Numbered from the stretch's first letter, positions 35,053 to 43,736 are shown. The stretch: 64,000 nucleotides of DNA from Ammoniphilus sp. CFH 90114 (GCF_004123195.1 NZ_SDLI01000006.1:310001-374000), one strand, 5' to 3'. The notes: generated from the sequence alone by a model not told the origin. Numbers and translations: made by a program.

Positions 35053-35111
35053 ATTTTAACAATAAAGTAAACTAACGCAAAACTGCGTTAAAGTAATTTT
35101 AATGTTAAAAT
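35053..35111. promoter_or_regulatory. Face-to-face promoters with shared palindromic operator
   Basis: The palindrome TAACGCA-AAAC-TGCGTTA (35073-35090) supplies both -35 boxes: minus strand TTGCGT (35075-35080), 16 nt, TAAAAT (35053-35058); plus strand CTGCGT (35083-35088), 17 nt, TAAAAT (35106-35111). One repressor bound here would shut both divergent genes. Confidence 0.6.
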
Positions 35112-35150
35112 GATGGAATTATTATTCTATTTTTGAAAGGAAGAGGGTCA

Positions 35151-36047
35151 ATGAAAAAAATAGGATTCATTGGTTTAGGGGCAATGGGGTCACCTATTGC
35201 TAGGAATCTAGTACAAGCGGGATATCCCCTTTATGTCACATATCATAGAAATAAAAAGCCGGCCGAAGAATTACAGGAGAAAGGGGCAGTTATCTGCCAC
35301 TCGTACCAAGAGCTTGCAGAAGCAGTTGATGTCATCTTTACTTGTGTTCCTGATTCACCAGAAATGGAAGAGGTTCTTTTTGGTGAGAAAGGACTTGAGG
35401 CTGGATTGAAGCAAGGCCATGTCATTTTTGATATGAGTACGATTGATCTGACCCTTAGCAAGAAGTTTGCTAAACGACTTGAGGTCAAAGGTGTTTACTT
35501 CTTTGATGCACCTATCAGCGGCGGAACGAAAGGAGCGAAGAACGCCACCCTTGCCATTATGGCCGGTGGTGATCAAGAAATTTTCGAGGAAAACCGAGCT
35601 ATTCTAGAGGCCATTGGAAAAACCATTGTTTATTGTGGATCGAATGGTCTTGGACTAGCGGCTAAGATGGCCAATAATCTTATTGCTGCCTCCCAGCAAG
35701 TTGCCATATCGGAGGCGCTCTCTATTGCGATTAAAGCGGGTATTGATCCCGACGCACTCTATCAGGTACTTCAGGGAGGTACGGCCGCTAGCCCCATACT
35801 TGATGCTAAGTTTTCCTCCTATCTGCGTGAAGATTACACTCCCAGCTTTAAACTAGAACTGATGTGCAAAGACTTGAATATTATCACGTCTGTTGCCAAA
35901 AAACTAGGAACACCTACCCTTGTTGGAAGCGTCGTAGAACAAGTCTATCACATGTGTAAGGAAGAGCACGGAGATAAGGACAGCGGAGCAGTTGCCCTCT
36001 TTTATCAGGAGCAAGCAGGAGTCTCCTTTAAGTCAAGGAAGGGATAA
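35151..36047 (+). CDS. NAD(P)-dependent beta-hydroxyacid dehydrogenase (3-hydroxyisobutyrate dehydrogenase family)
   Basis: 298 residues. Rossmann motif GFIGLGAMGSPIARNL, substrate loop DAPISGGTKGA, and the catalytic Lys in GLAAKMANN about 167 residues in. Oxidises 3-hydroxyisobutyrate, tartronate semialdehyde or a similar short hydroxyacid. ATG 35151 follows AAAGGAAGAGGG; a TTG at 35133 in the same frame precedes that site. Monocistronic, divergent from the orphan binding protein and likely co-regulated with it. Confidence 0.9.
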   Translation: MKKIGFIGLGAMGSPIARNLVQAGYPLYVTYHRNKKPAEELQEKGAVICHSYQELAEAVDVIFTCVPDSPEMEEVLFGEKGLEAGLKQGHVIFDMSTIDLTLSKKFAKRLEVKGVYFFDAPISGGTKGAKNATLAIMAGGDQEIFEENRAILEAIGKTIVYCGSNGLGLAAKMANNLIAASQQVAISEALSIAIKAGIDPDALYQVLQGGTAASPILDAKFSSYLREDYTPSFKLELMCKDLNIITSVAKKLGTPTLVGSVVEQVYHMCKEEHGDKDSGAVALFYQEQAGVSFKSRKG

Positions 36048-36197
36048 AATATGGAAGGCGAGGCTTTTATACGCCCCGCCTCTCTCCTTTCATTTACTCA
36101 TAATAAACTATTAGACGGATAAAGTTGCTCTTGGATCAACCCTCTTTTCATTTTTTCATACAATGATATAATTCCTTTTAGAAAGGAAGGATATCAT

Positions 36198-36932
36198 TTG
36201 GAAATACAAATTATTTTTATCATTGCAATCTTGTTCATTGGTAGTTTCATACAAGGAACGAGTGGATTTGGTTTTGGGCTTTTCTCGATGGGGCTTCTTC
36301 CTATCATGCTCACGTTAAAAGATAGTACCTTGTTAGTCATGTCCTTAACCTTAATCACCTCTTCTCTCATTGTAGCGAGAGTCTACAAATATATTGAATG
36401 GAAGGGTTTATTGATCATTCTAGGCATGGCCTTGATAGGGCGAGTTTTTTCCTTCTTCGTCCTTAACCAATACGGGAATTTACACGTAATGAAACAGGGA
36501 CTTGGACTATTTTTAATCTTCATGGTCATCTTTCTCCTGTTAAACAAGGATCAGACGAATTCCTCCATTAAATTGAACCCTGCTTTTCCTGTATTACTTG
36601 GTTTTCTGGGTGGATTTATTGGTGGTGTATTTGCAGTCGGTGGCCCTTTCTTTGTTTTCTATTACCTTATGCTTTATGAGGAGAAGCATCGATACAATGC
36701 AAATCTTCAAACAACCTTTGTATTTACCAGTTTGCTTACTCTTCTCTTGCATGGCTTCCATGGAGACTTTCATGGTACCCTTGTCCTTTACTTCCTACTA
36801 GGAGCTGTCAGTGTTTTTATAGGTTCTACAATGGGACTAAAGTGGTTTGAGAAACTCCCTCGAGACCAAATAAAGAAATATGCAAGCTTTATTATCTTTA
36901 TTGCAGGCCTTAATCTCATTCTCTTTTCCTAA
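36198..36932 (+). CDS. TauE/SafE (TSUP) family sulfite/anion exporter-like protein
   Basis: 244 residues, about seven to eight membrane segments. Two-repeat TSUP pattern: IQGTSGFGFGLFSMGLLPIM in the first half and LLGFLGGFIGGVFAVGGPFF in the second. The TTG start has AAGGAAGG 8 nt upstream. Members export sulfite, sulfoacetate or other organosulfonates; substrate unknown here. Ends at a bidirectional terminator shared with the msrA operon. Confidence 0.85.
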   Translation: MEIQIIFIIAILFIGSFIQGTSGFGFGLFSMGLLPIMLTLKDSTLLVMSLTLITSSLIVARVYKYIEWKGLLIILGMALIGRVFSFFVLNQYGNLHVMKQGLGLFLIFMVIFLLLNKDQTNSSIKLNPAFPVLLGFLGGFIGGVFAVGGPFFVFYYLMLYEEKHRYNANLQTTFVFTSLLTLLLHGFHGDFHGTLVLYFLLGAVSVFIGSTMGLKWFEKLPRDQIKKYASFIIFIAGLNLILFS

Positions 36933-36934
36933 GA

Positions 36935-36970
36935 AGAAGACCTTGTCCGTAATCTTGGACAAGGTCTTCT
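36935..36970. terminator. Bidirectional terminator
   Basis: 14-bp perfect stem (arms 36935-36948 and 36957-36970, loop of 8) directly after the TSUP stop and 3 nt from the msrA stop on the other strand. Confidence 0.75.
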
Positions 36971-36972
36971 AT

Positions 36973-37623
36973 CTACCAACTTATCGTCTTTAATACTTTG
37001 TCTATCATATTTTGTTCCTCCACAGGTAACCTCCACTCCAGTAGTTCTTTTTTTATTGCATCCCATTTGCCATACCCCTTGACAAACCCATTCATCCTAG
37101 CAGCTAAAGTACTGTGGATAAAGGCATCATGATCAAGAAAAAGTCTACTCAACAATTCCGTCGCTTTTTTGTATCTTTTTAGGTAATACTTTTGATGGTA
37201 ATCCTCTGCAAGGTAAAATTGATCAAAGGGACGTATCTCCGTTATGATCTCACCTTGAAACCTCTCTTCCCACTCTGCTTTCTTTAAATGTACTCTAGAC
37301 AACTGTTCAGATGACCGATAAAAGATAATCGATAGATATTGTCGACGCGGAAAGACTCTAAGTGCGTTATGATGTCCCCAAAACAGATCTAATACTTCCT
37401 CAAAAGAAATCAGCTTGGGGTCAAAATCGACTTCGAGTGTTTCTGTATGGTCTTCAATCTTTCTATAGGTTGGATCTGGTACAGTACCTCCTGCGTAACC
37501 CACTCTCGTACGAATCACGCCGGGAAGATGCCCGAACCGGGCATCTGGTCCCCAGAATCAGCCCATTCCGAAAGTGACCGTCTCTATATGGGTTGATGAA
37601 CGGCTAAATGGTGTCGTAAACAA
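36973..37623 (-). CDS. msrA: Peptide methionine sulfoxide reductase MsrA, probable selenoprotein (in-frame UGA at 37558-37560)
   Basis: Reduces methionine-S-sulfoxide. From TTG 37623 (AGAGGTG 6-7 nt upstream) the frame reads THIETVTFGMG, then TGA at codon 22, then FWGPDARFGHLPGVIRTRVG and the rest of a normal MsrA (HTETLEVDFDP, FWGHHNAL, PFDQFYLAEDYHQKYYL). The TGA sits exactly where MsrA has its catalytic Cys (GCFW), so selenocysteine is proposed. A strong hairpin follows (see 37522-37552). The remaining protein has no Cys at all, hence no resolving Cys. 216 residues in full. It starts 5 nt after the GNAT gene stop, so the two are coupled. Alternative: nonsense mutation at the active-site codon. 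Confidence 0.8.
37522..37552 (-). promoter_or_regulatory. Putative bacterial SECIS element within msrA
   Basis: Minus-strand RNA hairpin starting 5 nt after the UGA: lower GGG/CCC helix (37550-37552 with 37522-37524), small internal loop, then a perfect 9-bp upper helix (37538-37546 with 37526-37534) with apical GGUUC. The apical GGU begins 19 nt after the UGA; in E. coli fdhF it begins about 18 nt after. Codons in this stretch still match MsrA family residues. Confidence 0.75.
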
Positions 37624-37628
37624 TCTTT

Positions 37629-38096
37629 TCACCTCTTTATAAAGCTAGACGAAGTAATTTCCCAATAAACCATAGAACCTCTAACTAGATATCTCCTCAT
37701 CCCCACCTTTTCTAGTACGCGAAAAGAGGGTGTATTCGTCAAATCACATATCGCAATAATACGATTAACTTTTTTGGAAGCAAAGGCCCACTTTATTAAT
37801 ACTTGAGTTGCCTCTGTAGCATATCCCTTAGATTGTGCATCTGGAAGGATATTACACCCAATCTCAACTACACCCTCATGATCTGGCTTATCTATAAATC
37901 CCATATCACCAATAACTTTTTTATCATCTTTTTTAATTACAAACCAAGCTCCCCAGCCTAATGAGGATGGATCACTTTCAACCAGGTTAACATAATGTTT
38001 AATATGTTGACCGAGTGGGTAATTTGTTCTTTTCTTAATTTTGTTAACCAATTCCTTTGTACAAGGATATAAGTACAAACGTTTCGTCCTAACCAT
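37629..38096 (-). CDS. GNAT family N-acetyltransferase (RimJ/RimL-like)
   Basis: 155 residues. Acetyl-CoA-binding pattern of the GNAT fold: IGDMGFIDKP, VEIGCNILPDAQSKGYATEA (the Q/R-x-x-G-x-A-type loop) and NTPSFRVLEKVGM. Substrate unknown; the RimJ/L subgroup often acetylates protein N-termini or small amines. The stop TGA lies within the ribosome site of msrA, which indicates translational coupling. Only a weak site (GGGAT) precedes the ATG. Confidence 0.88.
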   Translation of the reverse strand: MVRTKRLYLYPCTKELVNKIKKRTNYPLGQHIKHYVNLVESDPSSLGWGAWFVIKKDDKKVIGDMGFIDKPDHEGVVEIGCNILPDAQSKGYATEATQVLIKWAFASKKVNRIIAICDLTNTPSFRVLEKVGMRRYLVRGSMVYWEITSSSFIKR

Positions 38097-38308
38097 CTTA
38101 TCCCATCCCTATCACCAACCTATTTAATGCATTGTATTAGAGCGCCGTTCTAGAGGTGATGGTAACAAAATGATCACTCTGGGCTGGTGCGGATTATCAT
38201 TCATATATGGAGTCCAAAGACTACTAATTTCTGAGGATATTCCTTATGACATCCTTGCAGTAATTAGACTAAGCATTCCATCTTAAACTTATTCCAACGA
38301 GTCCGTTC

Positions 38309-38339
38309 AAAAAAAGAGAAGCATCCGACTTCGCTTCTC
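38309..38339 (-). terminator. Terminator of the secreted-protein operon
   Basis: 7-bp stem (arms 38316-38322 and 38333-38339) followed by seven T on the minus strand, 10 nt after the stop of the propeller-like gene. The remainder of 38097-38348 shows no convincing gene. Confidence 0.85.
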
Positions 38340-38348
38340 ACTGAATCT

Positions 38349-39371
38349 TTAATTCATATATCTAAAAAAATGAATGGATTCTAAATCAGCAAAATACACC
38401 CATTTCTGATCGGTTGACCACCCGCTAAAACGGATATTATCAATGGTCTTTAGAAATCTGAATAGACCTGGCAATTCCATTGTATTTTTACCATCTGAAT
38501 ATACAAAGCTTTGGTAAGCATCCTGAGCGTTAGATGTTGGACCTTGGATTGAACCTACAAAGGTATGACCAGTTGGGGCCCAGTATAACTGCTCTAGAAA
38601 TCTCTCAGAAGTACCTGATCCAAATTGGTTTTTTTTCCCTGTCTTTACGTTCAGAATCGAAGAATTAAAAGGGCCTTCTTGCTCAAGCCTAAAGTGAAGG
38701 TCTGCTGAATAATCCGGTAGTTCTTTTAATTTATGTACATATTTTAGTCCCGAGGGTAAATCTAATTCCTTCATAGAGGTTGAAGTTTTGTAAAAGACCT
38801 TGTTGCCATTGGGTAACCAGCGCATTTTTTCTCCTTCTGTTGCACTTGGCTTAAACTGATCATTTACTCGATGTTTCAATGTTTTCATATCAAGGAGGAC
38901 CAACTCATGATTGTTGGTTTTTTTATTTAGTTGTAGGATCGTCATATATTTTTCATTCGGTGCAATGAGAAAAGAATCTACCACTTTCCCTTCCGGTGCA
39001 CTATAAATCGTGATTTCCTTTTCTGTCTCAGGAAGCAAGCTCACAATTTGATTTTGTTTTATGTAAGCTATGACCTCTGATAACGGGTACCAACTTGCTT
39101 CTTGAGCCAAGGACATCCATTTCTTTGTCTTTAAATGATAGAGTGAATAGGACACTGGCACCTCCGACTGATGTTGCATCTTTTCCATATAAAAATAGTT
39201 TCCCTTAGGGGAAATGTGAGGGTGATACATCTCTGAAAACTTTGCCACTGTCTCTTTCTTTTTCCCATCTATACTCACTTTGAAAATCTCTGTACCTTGT
39301 TCATTCCCTTGTGCTGTTGCCACATTCCCTAGAAGTAATAACATTAATAATAGGCTTATATATCTTTTCAT
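38349..39371 (-). CDS. Secreted protein of unknown function, TolB/WD-like beta-propeller pattern
   Basis: 340 residues with a cleavable signal peptide (MKRYISLLLMLLLLGNVATAQG). The mature part shows repeated short blocks of the kind HPHISPKGNYFYM, APNEKYMTILQL, LPNGNKVFYKT, APTGHTFVGSIQ, STDQKWVYFAD, about 45-60 residues apart, typical of a WD/TolB-like propeller. No catalytic motif seen. It follows the NTR-domain gene by 31 nt and ends at a strong terminator; the two form an operon of exported proteins. Confidence 0.7.
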   Translation of the reverse strand: MKRYISLLLMLLLLGNVATAQGNEQGTEIFKVSIDGKKKETVAKFSEMYHPHISPKGNYFYMEKMQHQSEVPVSYSLYHLKTKKWMSLAQEASWYPLSEVIAYIKQNQIVSLLPETEKEITIYSAPEGKVVDSFLIAPNEKYMTILQLNKKTNNHELVLLDMKTLKHRVNDQFKPSATEGEKMRWLPNGNKVFYKTSTSMKELDLPSGLKYVHKLKELPDYSADLHFRLEQEGPFNSSILNVKTGKKNQFGSGTSERFLEQLYWAPTGHTFVGSIQGPTSNAQDAYQSFVYSDGKNTMELPGLFRFLKTIDNIRFSGWSTDQKWVYFADLESIHFFRYMN

Positions 39372-39402
39372 ACTCTCTTCTCCTTCTCTAGCCCTTACTT
39401 AA

Positions 39403-39957
39403 TTATACCTTTTTCATTCGAAATACGTACCACACAGCACCTGTACTCATCAACAGTAAAAGAAAGAGGGCCCAGCCCTCAAGTAGAGGTTCTTGATCTA
39501 TCGAAACAGTGGGACTATACGGGGACCTCCCTTCTCCTAACGCTTGAAGGTCATCTTGTGCTGCAGACAGGGGAGTTGTTCTTGTACAAATATTCGTTTG
39601 TAGCTCTCCTCTGTCGTTCTTAAAAGCATAAACCAAATATTCCTTACCCAGGTCGAACGAGTAACCACAACTCTCAGAACCTGAGACAGTCATCACCTCT
39701 ACATTGTTTTGCTCGTTCCCCTTCCACACTGTCGAAACTTCGAAAGAAATCAGGACGGGATCCACTGATGAACCTAAACTAAACTTATTGTCTGTCGTTA
39801 TATTCTCTGCCCTTCCGACAAATACGGCATCTGCTTGATTCAACGCTACTTGTGGAGAGGGCGTTTCGACACAGGAACAAGCGTACCCAGCAGTAGGAAT
39901 CGAGAGAAAAGATATGAGCAAGACAAAACCATATATGTTAAAAGAAGAAATTCTCAT
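39403..39957 (-). CDS. Exported netrin-like (NTR/TIMP-type) domain protein with C-terminal membrane anchor
   Basis: 184 residues. Signal peptide followed by CSCVETPSPQVALNQADAVF, the TIMP/NTR opening in which CxC is the mature start, then VWKGNE, two further cysteines (SESCGYSF and TNICTRT) that would pair with the first two, and a C-terminal hydrophobic helix with a basic tail (FRMKKV). Family members are extracellular; bacterial function unknown. First gene of a two-gene operon. The gap 39958-40143 holds no gene. Confidence 0.75.
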   Translation of the reverse strand: MRISSFNIYGFVLLISFLSIPTAGYACSCVETPSPQVALNQADAVFVGRAENITTDNKFSLGSSVDPVLISFEVSTVWKGNEQNNVEVMTVSGSESCGYSFDLGKEYLVYAFKNDRGELQTNICTRTTPLSAAQDDLQALGEGRSPYSPTVSIDQEPLLEGWALFLLLLMSTGAVWYVFRMKKV

Positions 39958-40105
39958 TCTTTTAGTTCACCTCCTTAATGTCTGACGAACAAAACCGGAG
40001 GATTGTTGCAAGTCGTATTTAAAAATTACCAATAAGGCCTTAATCGAATCCTCTTCCGGAGTATGACAGCGATTTTTCCCCATAGAAGAGCCACTTTATA
40101 ACTAA

Positions 40106-40138
40106 AAAACAAAAAGGCTATGAACTCCATAGCCTTTT
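40106..40138 (-). terminator. Terminator of the flavin oxidoreductase gene
   Basis: 11-bp perfect stem (arms 40112-40122 and 40128-40138, loop of 5) followed by TGTTTTTTAG on the minus strand. Confidence 0.85.
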
Positions 40139-40143
40139 CACAT

Positions 40144-41268
40144 CTATACCTTCTCTACAACCGGGAACCATCCTGGCGTGTTCATAATTGCTCCCCATAG
40201 TGGATCGGGAATAACGAGACGATCTTGATCCTCTTTAGATAAAGTGGTTAATATTGTAGATTCTTTCCCCTGCTCAATCTTTTCTACCCAATCAGGCTCC
40301 ATAATTAATTCACGACCTAGCGCAATTAAAGGTACTCCAGTTTGCAAAGCATTTAGCGCTTCATCCGCGGTATGAATATTTCCTACACCAATGAGTGGTA
40401 CACGATCTGCAATTTTTTCCTGAATGTGCTCGATACGGGTTTTCGCTGCGTCTGCTCCACGTCGAGGCGTAGACCAAAAGTCCATAAGCGATATATGAAG
40501 ATAATCAAGCTCCTTATCCGCTAATGTATCAACAAGGGCGAGGGTATCTTCCATTGTTATACCGGGCGTTTCCATTTCCTCCGGTGAGAAACGGTATCCC
40601 ACGATGAAAGGTTGTTTAGCATGTTTAGCTACTACTTTCTTTACTTCTTCAACGATAGCAAGCGGGAACGACATCCTTTTCTCTAAACTACCACCCCAAC
40701 GGTCTTCACGAAGGTTGGTATGTGGGGAGAAGAATTGATGGATTAAGTAACCATTCGCCCCATGAATCTCCACACCATCGTATCCTGCCTCAATCGCGCG
40801 ACGAGTTGTTTCGCCGAAAGCATGCACTATTGCCTCTACTTCCGCTTCGTCAAGTGCACGTGGAGTAGGACCACCCTCTGCTGCGACTGCACTTGCGCTC
40901 ACCGTGTCTCCATTCGGAACTAATTCGGGTGGACAAGAACGTCCCCCATGGAATATTTGAAGTACGGCAAGAGCACCTTGTTCTTTAATCGCTGTAGCCA
41001 AGCGACGTAAACTCGGTATCATTTCATCACGATCCCCTGCGAATTCTCCTGCAAAACCTTTACCGTTCGGTGTAACGAACGTACAAGCTGTTACAACCAT
41101 GCCCACTCCCTTGGAGCGGCGAATATAGTACTCAATCTCAGAATCAGAGACCATCCCATCTTCATGGGAGGAAAAATTCGTCATCGGGGCCATTACTACG
41201 CGGTTTTTTATTTTAACTCCGCTTCGGAGTGTTATCGGTTGGAATAAGGGTTGAAACTTCGTATTCAT
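40144..41268 (-). CDS. NADH:flavin oxidoreductase, Old Yellow Enzyme family
   Basis: 374 residues. FMN-binding TIM barrel: NRVVMAPMTNF, QIFHGGR, the active-site HGANGYLIHQFFSPHTNLR with the His/Asn pair, the arginine-rich RWGGSLEKRMSFPL, and the phosphate site GVGNIHTADEA. No C-terminal FAD/NADH domain, so it is a short ene-reductase type. ATG 41268 has TTGGAGG about 11 nt upstream; the TTG of that site is not used. Lies 96 nt downstream of trxA, probably as a separate unit. Confidence 0.9.
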   Translation of the reverse strand: MNTKFQPLFQPITLRSGVKIKNRVVMAPMTNFSSHEDGMVSDSEIEYYIRRSKGVGMVVTACTFVTPNGKGFAGEFAGDRDEMIPSLRRLATAIKEQGALAVLQIFHGGRSCPPELVPNGDTVSASAVAAEGGPTPRALDEAEVEAIVHAFGETTRRAIEAGYDGVEIHGANGYLIHQFFSPHTNLREDRWGGSLEKRMSFPLAIVEEVKKVVAKHAKQPFIVGYRFSPEEMETPGITMEDTLALVDTLADKELDYLHISLMDFWSTPRRGADAAKTRIEHIQEKIADRVPLIGVGNIHTADEALNALQTGVPLIALGRELIMEPDWVEKIEQGKESTILTTLSKEDQDRLVIPDPLWGAIMNTPGWFPVVEKV

Positions 41269-41364
41269 CTGATCTATGTCCTCCAATTAATCGCAAATTC
41301 TAACACTATGATATATCATATCCAACTTAGCATGATCTTTACTTTCGATTCAAAGGATAATAAC

Positions 41365-41679
41365 TTATATATGATTTTTGATCTTATCCAACAATCGATC
41401 CTTAGGTTGGAAACCAACCATTGTTTCTACTACTTGGCCATCTTTAAAGAGCAACAAGGTAGGAATACTCATTACACCATATTGTTGAGACGCATGTGGA
41501 TTGTGGTCTACATTGATTTTTCCTATTTTAATGTGATCTCCAATTTCATGATCTAGCTCTTCCAGGACTGGCGCAATCATTTTGCATGGACCACACCATG
41601 GTGCCCAAAAATCCACTAATACTGTCCCCTTTGTTACCTCCAACTGATAGGTTTGATCATTAAGCTCTACTATTGCCAT
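41365..41679 (-). CDS. trxA: Thioredoxin
   Basis: 104 residues, complete thioredoxin with active site WCGPCK, the cis-proline in SIPTLLLF and KDGQVVETMVG. General disulfide reductant in the cytosol; it could also serve MsrA. GAGAGGG precedes the ATG. Upstream lies a 436-bp AT-rich divergent region (41680-42115) with no gene: ACTGTA half-sites at about 41765, 41857 and 41874, and a 12-bp AT-only inverted repeat at 42004-42034. Confidence 0.95.
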   Translation of the reverse strand: MAIVELNDQTYQLEVTKGTVLVDFWAPWCGPCKMIAPVLEELDHEIGDHIKIGKINVDHNPHASQQYGVMSIPTLLLFKDGQVVETMVGFQPKDRLLDKIKNHI

Positions 41680-42042
41680 AAATCTTCCCTCTCTTCTCTT
41701 TAATTTTTCCTTCGAACCAATCCCCTATATTTATCACCACCTGTTATTGTTATTATGATAGTTACAGTTTGAACAAAATAAGAATACCCTCATTTATTTC
41801 TGTAATAATTAAATATACATTTAGGGTATAAGAAGATTAATTTTTTCCACTCCTATTACTGTAATCATAGTATATACAGTTAGTGGAGTCAATAGAGATT
41901 ATAAATTTAGGCAACTGATAAAAAAGTTCCCCTCCTCTCCTTTTATGCTGAAATGAGACCCGACATCAGAGGAAGGTTTATATATACATCCTTAAAATTT
42001 ACTATAAAAATAAATTATAAAAATTTATTTTTATAAGAGTTA

Positions 42043-42071
42043 TTGAACAATTGTGTTAACCCTGCTAATAT
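42043..42071 (+). promoter_or_regulatory. Sigma-A promoter of the amino-acid ABC operon
   Basis: TTGAAC and TAATAT with 17-nt spacing, 45 bp before the GTG at 42116; the inverted repeat at 42004-42034 lies just upstream and could be an operator. Confidence 0.65.
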
Positions 42072-42115
42072 TTTAATTAAATAGTAAACAAATTTTTAAG
42101 GGGGACACATCAGTC

Positions 42116-42934
42116 GTGAAAAAATTATCTGTTTTAAGTATGGCACTTGTTGTTGCATTAACTATTGTAGGTTGCGGAGGCAAGCAAGAAGCATCCACCA
42201 CCCCATCCTCAGACTCATCCCAGCCCGCAAAGAAATATATTGTCGGGACACATGCTGAGTTTGCCCCTTTCCAATTCCTAGACAAAGGAGAAATTGTAGG
42301 GTTTGATATGGATCTACTTGATGTTTTGATGAAGGATTCTGGTTTGGAGTACGAAGTTAAAAATGTCGGTTGGGATCCATTATTTGCAGCCATCCAAGGT
42401 AAAGAAATGGATATTGCCATCTCTGGAATTACAATTAATGAAAAACGTCAACAAACCTATGACTTCTCCCTACCCTACTTTGAATCCACCAACATGATTT
42501 TAACAAAAGAGGGTAGTAGTATTAATAGCTATGCAGACTTAAAGGACAAAAAAGTTGGCGTAATGAATGGAACTACTGGACAAGCTGCTGTAGAGAAGAT
42601 CCAGGGAGCTGAAAGTAAAGACATAAAGAAATTCGATAGTAATGTTGTAGCAATCATGGAAATGATAAACGGTGGCGTTGAAGCCGTGGTAACTGATAAC
42701 GCTGTGGTACAAGAATACGTTAAGAATAATCCAGATAAGAAGTTAAAAGCTATCGCTGACAGCGAATTTGAATCTGAATTTTACGGAATAATGTATCCAA
42801 AAGGCAGTGAAGTAAAAGCAAAGCTTGACGAATCTTTAAAGAAGATGGTTGAAAACGGAACCTACACTGAGATTTATAAAAAGTGGTTTGGTGAAGAACC
42901 TGCCCTAGACGGATTGAAGGCTCAATTAAAATAA
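42116..42934 (+). CDS. Polar amino-acid-binding lipoprotein (SBP_bac_3)
   Basis: 272 residues. Lipoprotein signal ending TIVGC, then the family-3 binding fold: GTHAEFAPFQFLDKGEIVGFD, GWDPLFAAIQ, AISGITINEKRQQTYDFS, VMNGTTGQ. GTG start with AGGGGG upstream. Likely binds a polar or basic amino acid for the following permease/ATPase. A strong hairpin terminator directly follows, so the binding protein is probably made in excess over the other two subunits. Confidence 0.92.
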   Translation: MKKLSVLSMALVVALTIVGCGGKQEASTTPSSDSSQPAKKYIVGTHAEFAPFQFLDKGEIVGFDMDLLDVLMKDSGLEYEVKNVGWDPLFAAIQGKEMDIAISGITINEKRQQTYDFSLPYFESTNMILTKEGSSINSYADLKDKKVGVMNGTTGQAAVEKIQGAESKDIKKFDSNVVAIMEMINGGVEAVVTDNAVVQEYVKNNPDKKLKAIADSEFESEFYGIMYPKGSEVKAKLDESLKKMVENGTYTEIYKKWFGEEPALDGLKAQLK

Positions 42935-42944
42935 TGACTTAAAC

Positions 42945-42988
42945 AATGCGTAACACTCGTAGGCGCAAACAGTGTTACGCATTTTTTT
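42945..42988 (+). terminator. Intercistronic terminator/attenuator
   Basis: 13-bp perfect stem (arms 42945-42957 and 42971-42983) followed by a run of T, between the binding-protein and permease genes; partial read-through would set subunit ratio. Confidence 0.85.
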
Positions 42989-43079
42989 CTTGAATAGGGT
43001 GCAGGTAGATTGTCACTAATCTATCAATTCTAATAAACCCTAAAAACGCATGCTTTTAATAGAGAAAGGTGATCATAAC

Positions 43080-43736
43080 ATGGACTTTCGCTTTGATATT
43101 GTTGTTGAATATGCTCCTTACCTTGCCAAGGGGGCTGCCCTTACCATAGGACTCTCCCTTGTAGCTATCATCCTGGGCTCCATATTCGGATTGATTATCG
43201 GTCTTGGAAAAATGTCTAAGAATAGGCTCCTACGAACTCCTTTCGAATGGTATATTAACTTCTTCCGAGGCACTCCACTTCTAGTTCAAATTTTGTTAGT
43301 CCACTTTGGTGTTACTCCGCTGTTCATGGCCGAGCCAAGTAGCATTGTTTCTGCAATTATTTCTCTTTCTTTAAATGCGGCAGCATACATTGCAGAGATT
43401 TTCCGTGCTGGAATCCAATCCATTGATAAAGGACAAATGGAAGCTGCGCGATCATTGGGTATGAATCACTTTCAAGCCATGTGGTACGTTATCCTTCCCC
43501 AAGCTCTAAAAAGGATGATCCCACCTTTTGGAAACGAATTCATAGTTTTAATTAAGGACTCTTCCTTAGTCTCTATCATCGCAGCTCCAGAATTAATGTA
43601 TTGGGGACGAGCAGCTCAGGGTCAGTACTATAGAGTATGGGAGCCTATGCTATCCGTTTCACTTGTTTATCTAATCCTAACTCTTCTCTTAAGCAAATTA
43701 TTAAGCTACCTTGAAAGGAGATACTCCACAGAATGA
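43080..43736 (+). CDS. Amino-acid ABC transporter permease (His/Glu/Gln/Arg family)
   Basis: 218 residues, five membrane segments. Signatures: [28 protein letters not shown]-type [17 protein letters not shown], and the loop [25 protein letters not shown] 43080 has AAAGGTG upstream. Overlaps the ATPase gene by 4 nt (ATGA). Forms the channel for the binding protein at 42116. Confidence 0.93.
   Translation: MDFRFDIVVEYAPYLAKGAALTIGLSLVAIILGSIFGLIIGLGKMSKNRLLRTPFEWYINFFRGTPLLVQILLVHFGVTPLFMAEPSSIVSAIISLSLNAAAYIAEIFRAGIQSIDKGQMEAARSLGMNHFQAMWYVILPQALKRMIPPFGNEFIVLIKDSSLVSIIAAPELMYWGRAAQGQYYRVWEPMLSVSLVYLILTLLLSKLLSYLERRYSTE

Noticed and set aside
34972-35150. T-box or other riboswitch before the TrpX-like gene
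   Set aside because: No T-box sequence or specifier stem; the leader is short and holds only a promoter and palindrome.
36973-37518. MsrA read as a truncated gene starting at GTG 37518
   Set aside because: The codons upstream continue the MsrA sequence through a TGA at the catalytic position to a start with a good ribosome site.
38170-38286. 38-codon open frame on the plus strand
   Set aside because: The ribosome site is too far (GAGGTG more than 10 nt away) and there is no recognisable product.
41680-42115. ACTGTA half-sites and AT-only inverted repeat in the trxA-SBP intergenic region as a named operator
   Set aside because: The motifs match no regulator site I know, and AT-rich repeats are frequent in such spacers.
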